This document shows, piece by piece, positions 40,217 to 51,241 of a stretch of 64,000 nucleotides of DNA. Location: the NCBI GenBank assembly GCA_024291935.2, contig CM044306.1, forward strand, positions 17,741,001 to 17,805,000. The letters run 5' to 3'. Both the position numbers and the translations under genes were made by a program. The stretch is from Okapia johnstoni (Eukaryota > Chordata > Mammalia > Artiodactyla > Giraffidae). Position 1 is the stretch's first letter. Each line of letters opens with the position of its first letter. The notes beneath the pieces are model-generated. The model searched no databases, had not been told where the DNA came from, and worked only from the letters and a program-made list of their open reading frames with translations.

Positions 40217-41334
40217 AAAGTTGTACATAGTTTTAAAGCCAAATAGCTCTACCACACTTTTAACGGGGAAAAAAAATGCTGTCCTATTTTGATACCCTTA
40301 GTATCAATATTAATAAGATATTTAGCAAATATGTGTAAGATATAAAAAGCAACTATAGACACTTGTGTTCAACACTCTGCTCTATTTAAGAAAAAGAACA
40401 TTATCAATAACTTTATGATCCCATCCCATTTCCTTCCTCTTCCCGAGGTAAGCGCTATTCTGAATTTTGTGTTTATCATTCAGTTATGTTTTTTCAGGTA
40501 GATTTTTTTTGCTGCTGTTCACCCATGTGTAATATATAGTTTAGTAACTTAGCATATTCACAGTGTTGTACAACCACCACCATTAATTCTAGAACATTTA
40601 CTTTACTCCCAAAAGAAACCTTGTACCTTCAGCAGTCATTCCTCATTCTTCCCCCCACCCCACCAGATCTCCCTCCTCTGGCAACCACTTTTTGTCACTA
40701 TGGGTTTGCCTATTCTGATCATTTCTTGTAAATTATTAATAAATCATTCAATATGTGACCTTTTGTATCTGACTTCTTTTACTTATCATAATGTTTCCCA
40801 AGTTCACCCATGTAAATAAATAGTATGTATCAAAACTTCATCCCTTTTTAGGACTGAATAATATTACATTGTATGAGTATACTATAGTTTGTTTAGTTAT
40901 TCATCAGTTAATGGCCATATGAGTTGCTTTCACTTCTTGGCTATTGTGATAATGCTGCTTTGGACATCTTGTGCAGGTTTTTGTGGGAATACATTTTTCA
41001 ATTCTCTTTTGCGTATACCTAGGAATGAAATTGCTAGTTAAATGGTAAGTCAGTGTTTAACTTTTTAAGGAACCACCTTCTTTTCCACAAATGGTTGCAC
41101 CATTTTGCATTTCCACCAGTACTATATGAGAGTTACAATTTCTCTTCATTCTTGTTTTCTTTTTTATTATAGTCATTGTAGTAGGTATGAAGTAGCAGTA
41201 TCTTCTTGTGGTTTTGGTTGAGCACCTTTTCATGTGCTTATTGACCTTTTAATGATGTTTTTTTTGAGAAATAGCTATTCAGATCTTTTGTGCATTTTTT
41301 AAAAATAATACTGTATTTCTTAAAAAAAAATTAA

Positions 41335-41565
41335 ATTTGTTTTATTTTTGGCTGTGCTGGGTCTGAGTGAGGGCTACTCTGTAGTTGCGATGGAAGGGCT
41401 TCTCATTGTGGTGGCTTCTCTCGTTGTGGAGCACCAGCTCTAGGGTGTGTGCCACGTAGGCTTAGTTGCCCCGTGGCATGTGGAATCTGCCCAGACCAGG
41501 GCTCAAATCTGTTTTGCCTGCATTGGCAGGAGGATTATTAACCACTGGACTACCAGGGAGGTCTG
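41335..41565 (-). mobile_element. CHR-2-type SINE, reversed
   Basis: TTTTGGCTGTGCTGGGTCTG at the left and GGACTACCAGGGAGGTC at the right are the reversed tail-side and head of the family, with CCAGACCAGGGCTCAAATCT between them. Confidence 0.88.
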
Positions 41566-42254
41566 TCTTTTGACTGTGTTTTATTAATTGTCATTTTATT
41601 GTGTTATAAGAATTTGGGAATGCGATCTTTGTCAGATGTATGATTGGCAGGTATTTTCTTCCTTTTTTTATTGTCGTTTCACTTGATAATGTCCTTTGTT
41701 GCTCATAGTTTTAAATTTTGGTGAAGTCCCTTTTATCTTTCTTTCATTGCTTGTGTTTTTGATATCATATTTAAGAACCCATTCCTAATCCAAGGCCATG
41801 AAAAGTTACACCTATGTTTCCTTCTAAGAGTTTTATAGTTTTAGCTCTTACAGCTTTGGGTCTTTGGTATATTTTGAATTAATTTTTACATGTCGAAATT
41901 AATAGGAAAGGGTCCAAATTCAGTCTTTTGCCTGTGCCTACACAGTTGTCCCAGCATTCTTTGTTGAAAAGACTATTTTTTCCCCATTGAATGGCCTTGG
42001 CACCTCATCAAAAATCAGTTGACCATAAATATATGGGTTTTTTCCTCTCAATTATATTCCATTGATCTACATGCCTTCGGAGAAACACACTGTCTTTATT
42101 ACTGTTTCTTTGTAGCAAGTTTTGCAGTTGAGAAGTGTGAGCCTTTCTACTTTGTTCATTTTTAGGATTGTTTTGGCTGTTCTTGGTCCCTTGCAGTTCT
42201 ATGTGAATTTTAGAATGAGCTTGTCAATTTCTACAAAGAAGGCAGTTGCAGTTC

Positions 42255-42705
42255 TTTCATTATTTATTTATTAAATCTTTTTACTTATTCTGTTTTTGGA
42301 TGCCCCTTGCAGCATGTGGCATCTTAGTTCCCTGACCATGGATTGAACCTGTGCCCCCTGCACTGGAAGCGCAAAGTTTTTGTTTTTTTTTTCAATTAAA
42401 AAAATTTTTTATGTGTTTGTTTATGGCTGTGCTGGGTCTTCATTGATGTGCATAGGCTTTCCCTAGTTGCAGTGTGTGGGCTTCGCATTGTGGTGGCTTC
42501 TCGTGTTTCAGAGCACGGGCTCTAGGGCACACTGGCTCCAGTGGTTGTGGCTCATGGGCCCAGTTGCCCCATAGCATGTGGAATTTTCCTGGACCAGGGA
42601 TTGAACCCATGTCCCCTGCATTGGCAGGCGGATTCTTAACTGCTGGACCATCAGGGAAGTCCGGAAGCACAGAGTCTTAACCACTCGACTGCCAGGGAAA
42701 TCCCC
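42255..42705 (-). mobile_element. CHR-2-type SINE, reversed, outer of a nested pair
   Basis: The outer element occupies 42255-42376 and 42663-42705. It reads TTAGTTCCCTGACCATGGAT before the interruption and TTAACCACTCGACTGCCAGG after it. It was split by a second SINE of the same general class. Confidence 0.9.
42377..42662 (-). mobile_element. CHR-2-type SINE, reversed, inner of a nested pair
   Basis: Complete reversed element from a T-rich tail through TTTATGGCTGTGCTGGGTCT to GGACCATCAGGGAAGTCC. The repeats GGAAGCGCAAAG (42365-42376) and GGAAGCACAGAG (42663-42674) are its target duplication inside the outer SINE. Confidence 0.93.
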
Positions 42706-42837
42706 CAGCTGGGATTCTGATAAGGATTATGTTGAATCTGTAGATTGGTTTGGGGAGTATTGCCATCTTGACATTGTTAAGTCTTCCAATCCATGAACAC
42801 AGGATATTTTTTCATTCATTTAGATCTTCTTTCTTTC

Positions 42838-45000
42838 AGTTTTTTTAAATTGGAAGTATAATTGCTTTACATTCCACACGTATTCACTAATATATGATAT
42901 TTTTCTCTTTCTGACTAACTTCACTCAGTATGACAGACTGTAGGTCCATCCACATCTCTACAAATGACTCAATTTTGTTCTTTTTCATGGCTGAGTAATA
43001 TTCAGTTGTATATATGTACCACCTCTTTATCCATTCATCTATCATTGGACATTTAGGTTGTTTCCATGTCCTGACTTTTGTAAATAGGCCTGCAGTGAAC
43101 ATGTGTCACCTTGAATTTTGGTTTTCTCAGGGTATATGCCTAGTAGTGGAATTGCTGGGTCATATGATAGTTCTGTTTTTAGTCTTTTAAGGAACCTCCA
43201 TACTGTTCTCCACAGAAGCTATATCAATTTATATTCCCACCAACATGTAATAGGGTTCCGTTTTCTCCACTCTCCAGCATTTATTGTTTGTAGATTTTTT
43301 GACGATGGTCGTTCTGACCTGTGTGAGATGATACTTCATTGTAATTTTTATTTGTATTTTTCTAATAATTAATGATGTTGAGCATCTTCTCATGTACCTT
43401 TTGGCCATCTGTATGTCTCCCCTGGAGAGATGTCTGTGTAGGTCTTCTACCCATTTTTGACTGGATTGTTTTTTCATTTTTTGATACTGAGCTCCATGAG
43501 CTGTTTGTATATTTTGGAGATTAATCCTTTGTCTCTTGCTTCGTTTGCAAATATTTTCTCCCATTCTGTGGGTTGTTTTTTTGTCTTGTTTATGATTTCC
43601 TTTGTCATGCAAAAACTTTTAAGTTTAATTAGATCCCATTTGTTTATTTTAATTTTCATTGCTTTAGGAGGTGGGTCAAAAAGGTCTTGCTGTGGTTTAT
43701 GCAAATAATGTTTCCCCTATATTTTCCTCTAAGAGTTTTATAGTGTCTGATCTTACATTTAGGTCTTTAATCCATTTTGAGTTTATTTTTGTGTATGGTG
43801 TTAAATAGTGTTCTTATTTCATTCTTTTACCTAGAGTCGTCCAGTTTTCCCAGCACCACTTATTGAAGAGGCTGTCTTTTCTCCCTTGTATATTCTTGCC
43901 TTCTTTGTCATAGATGAGGTGACTATAGGTGCTTGGGTTTATCTCTGGGCTTTCTGCCTTGTATCATTGATCTATATTTCTGTTTTTATGCCAGTACCAT
44001 CATGTCTTGATTACTCTGGTTTTGTAGTATAGTCTGAACTCGGGGACTCTGATTCCTCTAGCTGTTTTTCTTTCTCAAGATTGCTTTGGCTGTTTGGGGT
44101 CTTTTGTGTTTCCATACAAATTCAATGTTTAAGTTCTATATTTCTCTTGTTAATTTAATCCTACGTATTGTGGTTTTTTGGGCTTCCCAGGTAGCTCAGC
44201 TGGTGAAGAATCTGCCTGCAATGCAGGAGACCCTGGTTTGATTCCTTGGTTGGGAAGTTCCCCTGGAGAAGGGATAGGCTACCCACTCCAGTATTCTTGG
44301 GCTTCCTTGGTGGCTAAGATGGTAAAGAATCGGCCTGCAGTGTGGGAAACCTGGGTTCAGTTCCTGGGTTGAGAAGATCCCCTGGAGGAGGGCATGGCAA
44401 CCCACTCCAATATTCTTGCCTGGAGAATCCCCATGGACAGAGGAACCTGGCGGGCTACAGGCCATGTGGTTGCAAAGAGTAGACACGACTGAGTGACTAG
44501 GCACACACACATACATTCTAGTTTTTTATGATATTATTTTTTATGTTGATGTTGTATCCTGTCTTGTATCCTACAACTTTGCTAAACTCATTTAGCAGTG
44601 AAATGGCAAAAGCAGATAACTGTCCTAGAACAGACATCTCTCTTCTGATTTTAGGGGGCAAGCTTTGAGTCTTTCAGTGTGATGTTAGCTGGCGTTTTTC
44701 ATAGATGGCTTTATCAGACTGAGGAAGTTCCCTTCTATTCATAGAGAATGCATCTTTTTTCACCCTTTTTCTGTTAACTTTTGTAATCAGTATTTAATTG
44801 GATTATTTAAGGGTGTTTTATCTAGTCTGTTTATCTTCTGATTTCTTTTTTCCTCCTAGTCTTTCTTAATTGGAATATTTAATCTAGTAATAGATAAAGT
44901 CATTTCAAGTATATTTGGATTTAAATCTGCCATCTTATTTTGTCTTCTCTTTTCTCCCACCTTCCCTTCCCCTACTTCTTTTCCTCTTTATAGCTGCATT
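42838..45000 (-). mobile_element. L1 3' UTR and ORF2, antisense
   Basis: From TTAAATTGGAAGTATAATTG into the antisense ORF2 C-terminus. On the minus strand, 43102-42887 reads YIYTTEYYSAMKKNKIESF and WMDLQSVILSEVSQKEK, unmistakable L1 ORF2 C-terminal words. It continues through 44177, is interrupted by a Bov-tA (44179-44512), and resumes with TTGTATCCTACAACTTTGCT. Frames are broken in several places. The far right end (after about 44770) is diverged. Confidence 0.88.
44179..44512 (+). mobile_element. Bov-tA SINE with two tRNA-like heads
   Basis: Two head units follow each other: GGGCTTCCCAGGTAGCTCAG at 44180 and GGGCTTCCTTGGTGGCTAAG at 44309. Each carries a B-box-like stretch and an ACCCACTCCA-ATATTCT body start. 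Then one Bov-A tail ends GACACGACTGAGTGACTAGG. The total is about 330 bp against about 200-220 for the usual single-head copy. Confidence 0.9.
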
Positions 45001-45089
45001 CTTTTGTTGGTCTCAGCAAGAAATATTGGACTGGGAGATTTGTAGCATATTGATGATGTTATTGTCATGAAAATGGGTTAAATCACCCA

Positions 45090-45470
45090 GGGAGAAAGGA
45101 AAAATATAGTATCAGAGATGAAGATTGAATTTAGCAGCAGACTAAACACAGCAGAGGATAGAATCTGTAAATTTGAAGGCAAGTCAATAGAAATTATCCA
45201 AACTGAAATTGAAAGAAAACATTAAAAAAAAAAACAAAGAACGGAGTATCTAAGATCAATGGGTAATACCCTAACAGTTTATTGCAATATTTTCAAAATC
45301 CTAATAGGAGAAAGTAGAGATAATGACTGAGAAGTTTTTTCTTTTTTAGTGGAACATAAAGTAAAAAGTGGGACATTTTAAAAACAAATGAAATACATGA
45401 TAAAGTGATCTCAGGCCCTTGATAAGAAGAAAATTCAAACTTCTCTGGAACAACTTAGGCCTCAAAGAAC
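45090..45470 (+). mobile_element. Possible L1/HAL1-like relic
   Basis: The block AGTATCAGAGATGAAGATTG through GAAATTATCCAAACTGAA resembles L1 or HAL1 ORF1-proximal sequence. Diverged; family uncertain. Confidence 0.4.
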
Positions 45471-45477
45471 TCCTATA

Positions 45478-45575
45478 AAGGGAATTTACCTGATGGTGCA
45501 GTGGCGCTTTCACTGCTATAGCCCAGATTCAGTCCCTGAATGGGGAACTAAAATCCTGCTAGTCACACACATGAA
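45478..45575 (+). mobile_element. Degenerate CHR-2-type SINE fragment
   Basis: GGAATTTACCTGATGGTGCA followed by CACTGCTATAGCCCAGATTC and GGGGAACTAAAATCCTGC parallel the better copies at 8115 and 60961, with about a quarter of sites changed. Confidence 0.65.
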
Positions 45576-45780
45576 AGAAAAGAACTCCTAGATAAAGCTC
45601 CCCCAAATAAGAGATCACAGTCAGATCACAAATCCAACTGAGAAACTAGACACTATGGGCTAGAATTAATGGAGGAAAAAAGAGAGATGAGTCAGACCTC
45701 TTTAAGACTTAAGATACTAAAATTGTCAGCACAGATTAAAGCATGTAAGACAAGCATATTTAGTACGTTTAGAATAAATC

Positions 45781-46215
45781 GGGCTCTTTCAACCATCTTG
45801 GACTCTGGAGGCTTGCTGGGAATAGGACTTCTAAAACAACAAATATGTCTGGAAGGTTGTGGTCTGGGGCCATTTTTGCTGGCTATAAGCAGGATCTATG
45901 GAACCAGAGGGAACCACACAACTCTCCTGAAAATTGAAAGTGTACATGCTTGAGATGAAACTGAACTCTATCTAGGCAAGAGATGATGTGCTTATGTGTG
46001 CAAAGCAAAGAACAACTCACTAGCTCCTGGTGGAAAACCTGATAAAACCAGAGTAATCTGGGGAAGGATAACTCACACTCATGGAGTCAGTGACATGGTT
46101 CATGCCAATTCCAAAACAATCTTTCCTGCTAAGGCCATTGGATCCAGACTCTGTGTGATGCTGTTGCCCTTCGAGGATTTAAACTTATTGAAAAATAAAT
46201 AAATGTGGATTTGTT
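45781..46215 (+). pseudogene. RPL35A: RPL35A processed pseudogene
   Basis: An intron-less retrocopy of the mRNA for ribosomal protein eL33 (RPL35A, about 110 codons). It keeps a 5' UTR-like part with CCATCTTGGACTCTGGAGGC, a start at 45845 reading MSGRLWSGAIFAGYK, the central word [20 protein letters not shown], and the terminal PAKAIG and VML words. It then has a short 3' UTR with AATAAATAAATG. It is dead: an extra C at 45914-45915 shifts the frame, a CGA-like codon is TGA at 45951, a 3-base insertion creates TGA at 45984-45986, and an extra T near 46170 shifts the end. A remnant of the natural stop is TAA at 46180-46182. No poly-A tract or clear target duplication remains, suggesting age. 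It is in sense orientation inside GPATCH8 intron 5. Confidence 0.93.
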
Positions 46216-46384
46216 TAAAAAATGTTTTTTTAAAGAATTGAGATTATGAGTAAGGAAGGGCACCTGACTTAAGGAGAAGATTTAATAGCATTTTACACAA
46301 AGTTGAATTTTGAATTGTAACACATCTGAAGAATGTAGCAAAAAGTGGAGAGAGGGAGGGCAAGAAAAAGAGAAAAGGAAAATA

Positions 46385-46870
46385 CATGAAAAAAATTGAG
46401 TTATATGATAAAGAATGTAAAACTGATGTGTTTAGATAGAGTTCCAGAATGAAAGAAAAATGGCAGAGGCAGTGTTCAAACAAGAGATCCCAGAATTTGA
46501 TGAAAGACACAACTCACATATTCGAGGAGCTTAATGAATCTCTCGAGCAAGATAAAAAGGAAGTGTACACATAGACACATCCTGGTAAAACTGTACAATA
46601 TCAAACAAAAGACAGTCTTTGAAGAACTGTTATAGTAACAAGGAAATCTGAATACAGTGTCAGTTCTGTTATTGATGTGATCTAATGGAATGTTGAATAT
46701 GCTCAGAACAATCATCAACCTATAATTGTACACCCAGCAAAAATATCTTTAAGAAAAAATATTAAAAATAAATTTTCAGATTAAAAAAAATCCATTTGCC
46801 AGCAAAAGACTCATCTAAAAGAAATTTTAAAGAAAGTACTTAGGAAAGAAAGAATGCGGTTCCCATTGAA
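46385..46870 (+). mobile_element. L1/HAL1-like ORF1-region relic
   Basis: Words such as CAGAATTTGATGAAAGACAC, GGAGCTTAATGAATCTC and ACACATCCTGGTAAAACTGT follow the order found in HAL1 and old L1 copies. No frame survives. Confidence 0.55.
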
Positions 46871-47849
46871 AGACTTGAGATACAATAAGGAATCTCTTGT
46901 AATCAATATGCTTTTGCAGCCACCATTGCTAGAAGATGGATTCCACTTGGCACTTCTCTGTACTGCTCACTTTTAAATCAAAGTCTCATGCAAATACATT
47001 TCACAAGAAGAGATGGTAGATGATATGTCTGCACCTTAGTTTTAAGGAAAATTGGGCAAGTGAGCTTTCCGACTTCTGTCTGGGAAACCAGCACTGATAA
47101 GGAAGAATATCCACAAATTGCTTTTAGCCAGACAACATGAAGTAGTCCAGGATGCTTAGAGAAAACTAGTGAGAAGGACTGAATAGGGGAAAAAATCATG
47201 ATGTGCCACATATTCATCTTTCAATCTTAACTAGTCTGTCCAAACTAGTTCAGTACTGGTCTTCCACAAAATACAGCAACCTTTTCTTGCTTACTAATTA
47301 AGTAGCTCAACTTGAGAAGTGGTAGAGAGATGTTAGATGATAGCGATGCTTTGAAAGTGTCCAAAAGATACTAAACCGAATAAAAAACCGATTGTAGAAC
47401 CTTTGCAATGAGGTTTATCTTTAGGTCTGTTAACTAGAAGGAACTGCTCATGAGAGTAATGGCACCTACTCTGCTATAAAAGGCTAGCAAAGCAATCATG
47501 TATCATTCCTTTCCCCTTCTCACTCTTCTGTGTTACCTTATAGCAAATGAATTAACTCACTTGCTTTGAGATGTCTCTTGATCTCTTTTTAAGTGGAGCT
47601 GCTGAGTCAAATCGGACCACTTCTTTGGGCCAGTCCCACAGTTTTGAGCCAAAACCTCATTAAGACTAATGTAAAACCAGCATATCTATGTTCGCTTTTC
47701 AAACTTAACAGTGCCACTTATTTGGAGAATAATCTTGTTATGTTGAAGTCCATAGCTGGCCACAAACTCAACTAAAAATTTCTACTATAAAGTCTAAAAA
47801 CTTGAACATTAATAGTTACTCCAACTTCTTTTGGTTAGTAATTTGCCTG

Positions 47850-48092
47850 GCATATCTTTTTCTATCCTTTAACTTTCAAAGTCCTCATATTATAGGGATA
47901 TCTCTTGTAATCAACATGTAGTTAAATTTTTCTGACGGTTTTATTTTAGTGCATTTACATTTCTTGTGATTACTTGTAAGTCTGTTTCTTACATCTTTTT
48001 ACTTTCTATATTCCTAATTTTTCTGTTTTGTTGGCCTGTATTACCTTTATAAAATTGAAGTTTTCTTAATCTTACCCCCTTTAGTATTCCTC
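47850..48092 (-). mobile_element. Possible old L1 3' region, antisense (left of BovB)
   Basis: A T-rich block with ATCTCTTGTAATCAACATGT and TGTTGGCCTGTATTACC that resembles antisense L1 sequence. The matching right part follows the BovB from about 49520. Family uncertain. Confidence 0.45.
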
Positions 48093-49512
48093 ATTTCAGT
48101 TCAGTCGCTCAGTCGTGCCCAGCTCTTCGACCTCATGGACTGCAGTACGCCAGGCCTCCCTGTCCATCACCAACTCCCAAAGCTTTCTCAAACTCATGTC
48201 CATCACGTCAGTGATGCCATCCAACCATCTCATCCTCTGTCGTCCCCTCCCGCCTTCAATCTTTCCCAGCATCAGGGTCTTTTCCAGTGAGTCAGTTCTT
48301 TGCATCAGGTGGCCAAAGTATTGGAGTTTCAGCTTCAGCATCAGTCCTTCCAGTGAATATTCAGGACTGATTTCCTTTTGGATGGACTGGTTGTATCTCC
48401 TTGCAGTCCCAGGGACTCTCAAGAATCTTCTCCAACACCACAGCTCAAAAGCATCAATTCTTCGGTGCTCAGCTTTCTTTATAATCCAGCTCTCAATATT
48501 CATACATGACTACTGGAAAAACCATAGCTTTGACCAGACAGACCTTTGTTGGCAAAGTAATGTCTGTGCTTTTTAATATGCTGTCTCTTCTTCCAAGGAG
48601 CAAGTGTCTTTTAATTTCATGGCTGCAGTCATCATCTGCAGTGATTTTGAGCCCAAGAAAATAAAGTCTGTCAATGTTTCCATTGTCTTCCCATCTGTTT
48701 GCCACGAAGTGATGGGACCGGATGCCATAATCTTACTTTTCTGAATGTTGAGTTTTAAGCCAACTTTTTCACTCTCCTCTTTCACTTTCATCAAGAGGCT
48801 CTTGAGTTCTTCTTCGCTTTCTGCCGTAAGGGTGGTGTCATCTGCATATCGGAGGTTATTGATATTTCTCCCGGAATCTTGATCCCAGCTTGTGCTTCAT
48901 CCAGCCCAGCATTTCTCATGATGTACTCTGCATATAAGTTAAATAAGCAGGATGACAATATACAGCCTTGAGGTACTCCTTTCCTGATTTGGGATCAGTC
49001 TGTTCCATGTCCAGTTCTAATTGTTGCTTACTGACCTGCATTCAGATTTCTCAAGAGGCAGGTCAGGTGGTCTGGTATTCCCATCTCTTTAAGAATTTTC
49101 CACAGTTTGTTGTGATCCACACAGTCAAAGGTTTTGGCATAGTCAATAAAGCAGAAGTAGATGTTTTTCTGGAACTGTCTTGCTTTTTCGATGATCCAGT
49201 GGATGTTGGCAGTTTGATCTCTGCTTCCTCTGCTTTTTCTAAAACCAGCTTGAACATCTGGAAGTTCATTGTTCACATACTGTTGAAGCCTGGCTTGGAG
49301 AATTTTGAGCATTACTTTGTTAGTGTGTGCTGCTGCTGCTCCTGAGTCACTTCAGTTGTGTGTGTGAGATGAGTGCAATTGTGTGGTAGTTTGAACATTC
49401 TTTGGCATTGCCTTTTCTTTGGGATTAGGATGAAAACTGACCTTTTCCAGTCCTGTGGCCACTGCTGAGTTTTCCAAATTTTCTGGCATATTGTGTGCAG
49501 CGCTTCCACAGC
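48093..49512 (-). mobile_element. BovB LINE, 1.4 kb, antisense
   Basis: Starts on + at the reversed 3' tail (TTCAGTTCAGTCGCTCAGTC) and runs back into the RT fingers. On the minus strand 49312-49028 reads ANIHWIIEKARQFQKNIYFC and CVDHNKLWKILKEMGIP. The palm keeps Y-A-D-D near 48850, but frameshifts split the ORF into at least four pieces. A 37-bp foreign block lies at about 49329-49365. 5'-truncated and inactive. Confidence 0.95.
49329..49365 (-). mobile_element. Minute SINE-tail insertion inside BovB
   Basis: The BovB context reads TTAGTGTGTG, then CTGCTGCTGCTCCTGAGTCA and CTTCAGTTGTGTGTGTG, then GAGATGAGTGCAATTG. The sister copy at 37370-37395 lacks the extra block. The inserted piece equals the reversed last bases of a Bov-tA-type SINE (GACTGAAG-like tail with GCAGCAGCAG), flanked by GTGTGTG. 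Confidence 0.65.
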
Positions 49513-49519
49513 ATCATAT

Positions 49520-50160
49520 TTGTATTTGTTACAGTCTACTAAATCAATGTCATGACCCACTAGTGGGTCACAATCTATGATTTCAAAAATTCTGCTTTAG
49601 GGAGGTCCTTTTTAATGAATCTGTTGGTAAATTCTCTTTTTATCTAGAAATGCCTTTATTTCGTCATTTCTAAAAAAATTTTCTTTTGGTATGCAATTGA
49701 AAATGTTTTCTCTCACACTGAAGCATACTATTTTCTATCTTTTTTTTTTATTGCTTTTGAATCTGCTATCAGTCTGATTATGGGTGATCCTTAATTTTTT
49801 TCTGGGTAGTTTTATGATTTCATTGTCTTTGATCCCATAACTTACAGTTTCACTAGCATGTATTAGGTGCTTATTTTTTATTTAACCTGTGTGGTTTACT
49901 TTGTGCTTCGTGTACCTGTGAAATCCTGCCTTTTATCACTTCTGAAAAATTTTCAGCCATTATATCAGTTGAGATATAATTCACCTACCATGAAACTCAT
50001 CTTTTTAAATTGTACAGTTCAGTGGTTTTTAGTATATTCCACAAAGTCATGCAGCTATTGCTGCAGTCTAATTCCAGCACATTTTCACCACCCCTGCTAT
50101 ATCTATTTTGAGCTGTTTCTTGACTGTCTTTTAACTCATCCCCTAAATAGTTAATGCATT
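49520..50160 (-). mobile_element. Old L1 3' UTR, antisense (right of BovB)
   Basis: The clear part is 49960-50100, TTGAGATATAATTCACCTAC and TACAGTTCAGTGGTTTTTAG, the standard antisense L1M segment. The stretch before it is T-rich and only loosely matched. Confidence 0.65.
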
Positions 50161-51085
50161 TAAAAATTTTTTACAATTAGGTTTTTCAGTTGTAAAAATC
50201 TCATTTGGTTCTTTCTGCAATTTGCATAGTTTTTTGTTTTGTTTTTTATAATAGTGTTTTATGTTTGCTCATATTTGTAATTCCATTTTATATTTTAAAC
50301 ATTTTATAGTTACTTTATAATAGAATTAGTTCTTGGAGGCTTAAATCTGTTGCTTATTTTTTGTGATTCTTGCTTGTGATAGATTTATTTCCTTTTATGT
50401 GTGTAATAATCTTTGATTATAACTCCTATTTTGCTGATCCTAATCTAGGGAAAAATTTGGTTCCAGAATAGAGGATGCTTTCTGAGAACATTTTTTATCC
50501 CTTCTGCCAAGACCCAGAGATGCTGAAATTTCCAGCCCACTTCCAGGTTCTTTTCCTTGTTAGTGTGGCTTCTCAGGTTTAGCTGCACCACCTTGCTCAA
50601 ACCTCAAGCACCATTGTCACCCATATGGTCCTAAGGCGAGCCCTTGCCCATCACAACTCTAATTTCAGTTTCAGGTCATAGCTGATTTTTAAATTTTGTT
50701 TTGTTTTTTTTCTTGTTTGATTGCCCCTCTTGAGATTTACTTTTCTTTGTATGGTTCCTGCAATACAGTGAAAATTGTGTTTTATATCTGGTTGGTTGAG
50801 GGTCTTTTAGCCAGAGATAGGCGTAGGGGATGCCACGGTATCTAGTCCACCAGACTGTCAAAAGCAAAGGTGAAATTAAGTTCTTTAGACTTTTGTTTAT
50901 TTGAAGACAGCTCTTAGTATGACCACACACTAATTACCCCACCAAATTGCTACTTGTGTTCTATCTGACTTTAACTGGTACCATTAAATGTTATGAAAAG
51001 CCCTTTTTCTCTCTTCCAGTAAGACTACTTTTTTGTAACATTCACCAAGTTCATTTTTTTTTGTTTTATTTTGTGGTTCCTGTAG

Positions 51086-51241
<156 letters not shown>

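Larger units (their letters stand above)
40480..42837 (-). mobile_element. Old L1 ORF2/3' UTR, antisense, hit by SINEs
   Basis: Antisense L1M sequence. Landmarks are the CCACCACCATTAATTCTAGA block, TTCACCCATGTAAATAAATA, AATGGTAAGTCAGTGTTTAA, CATTGATCTACATGCC and TTGAATCTGTAGATTGGTTT. A CHR-2-type SINE interrupts it at 41335-41565 and a double SINE at 42255-42705. A second, younger antisense L1 begins at about 42838. Confidence 0.82.
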
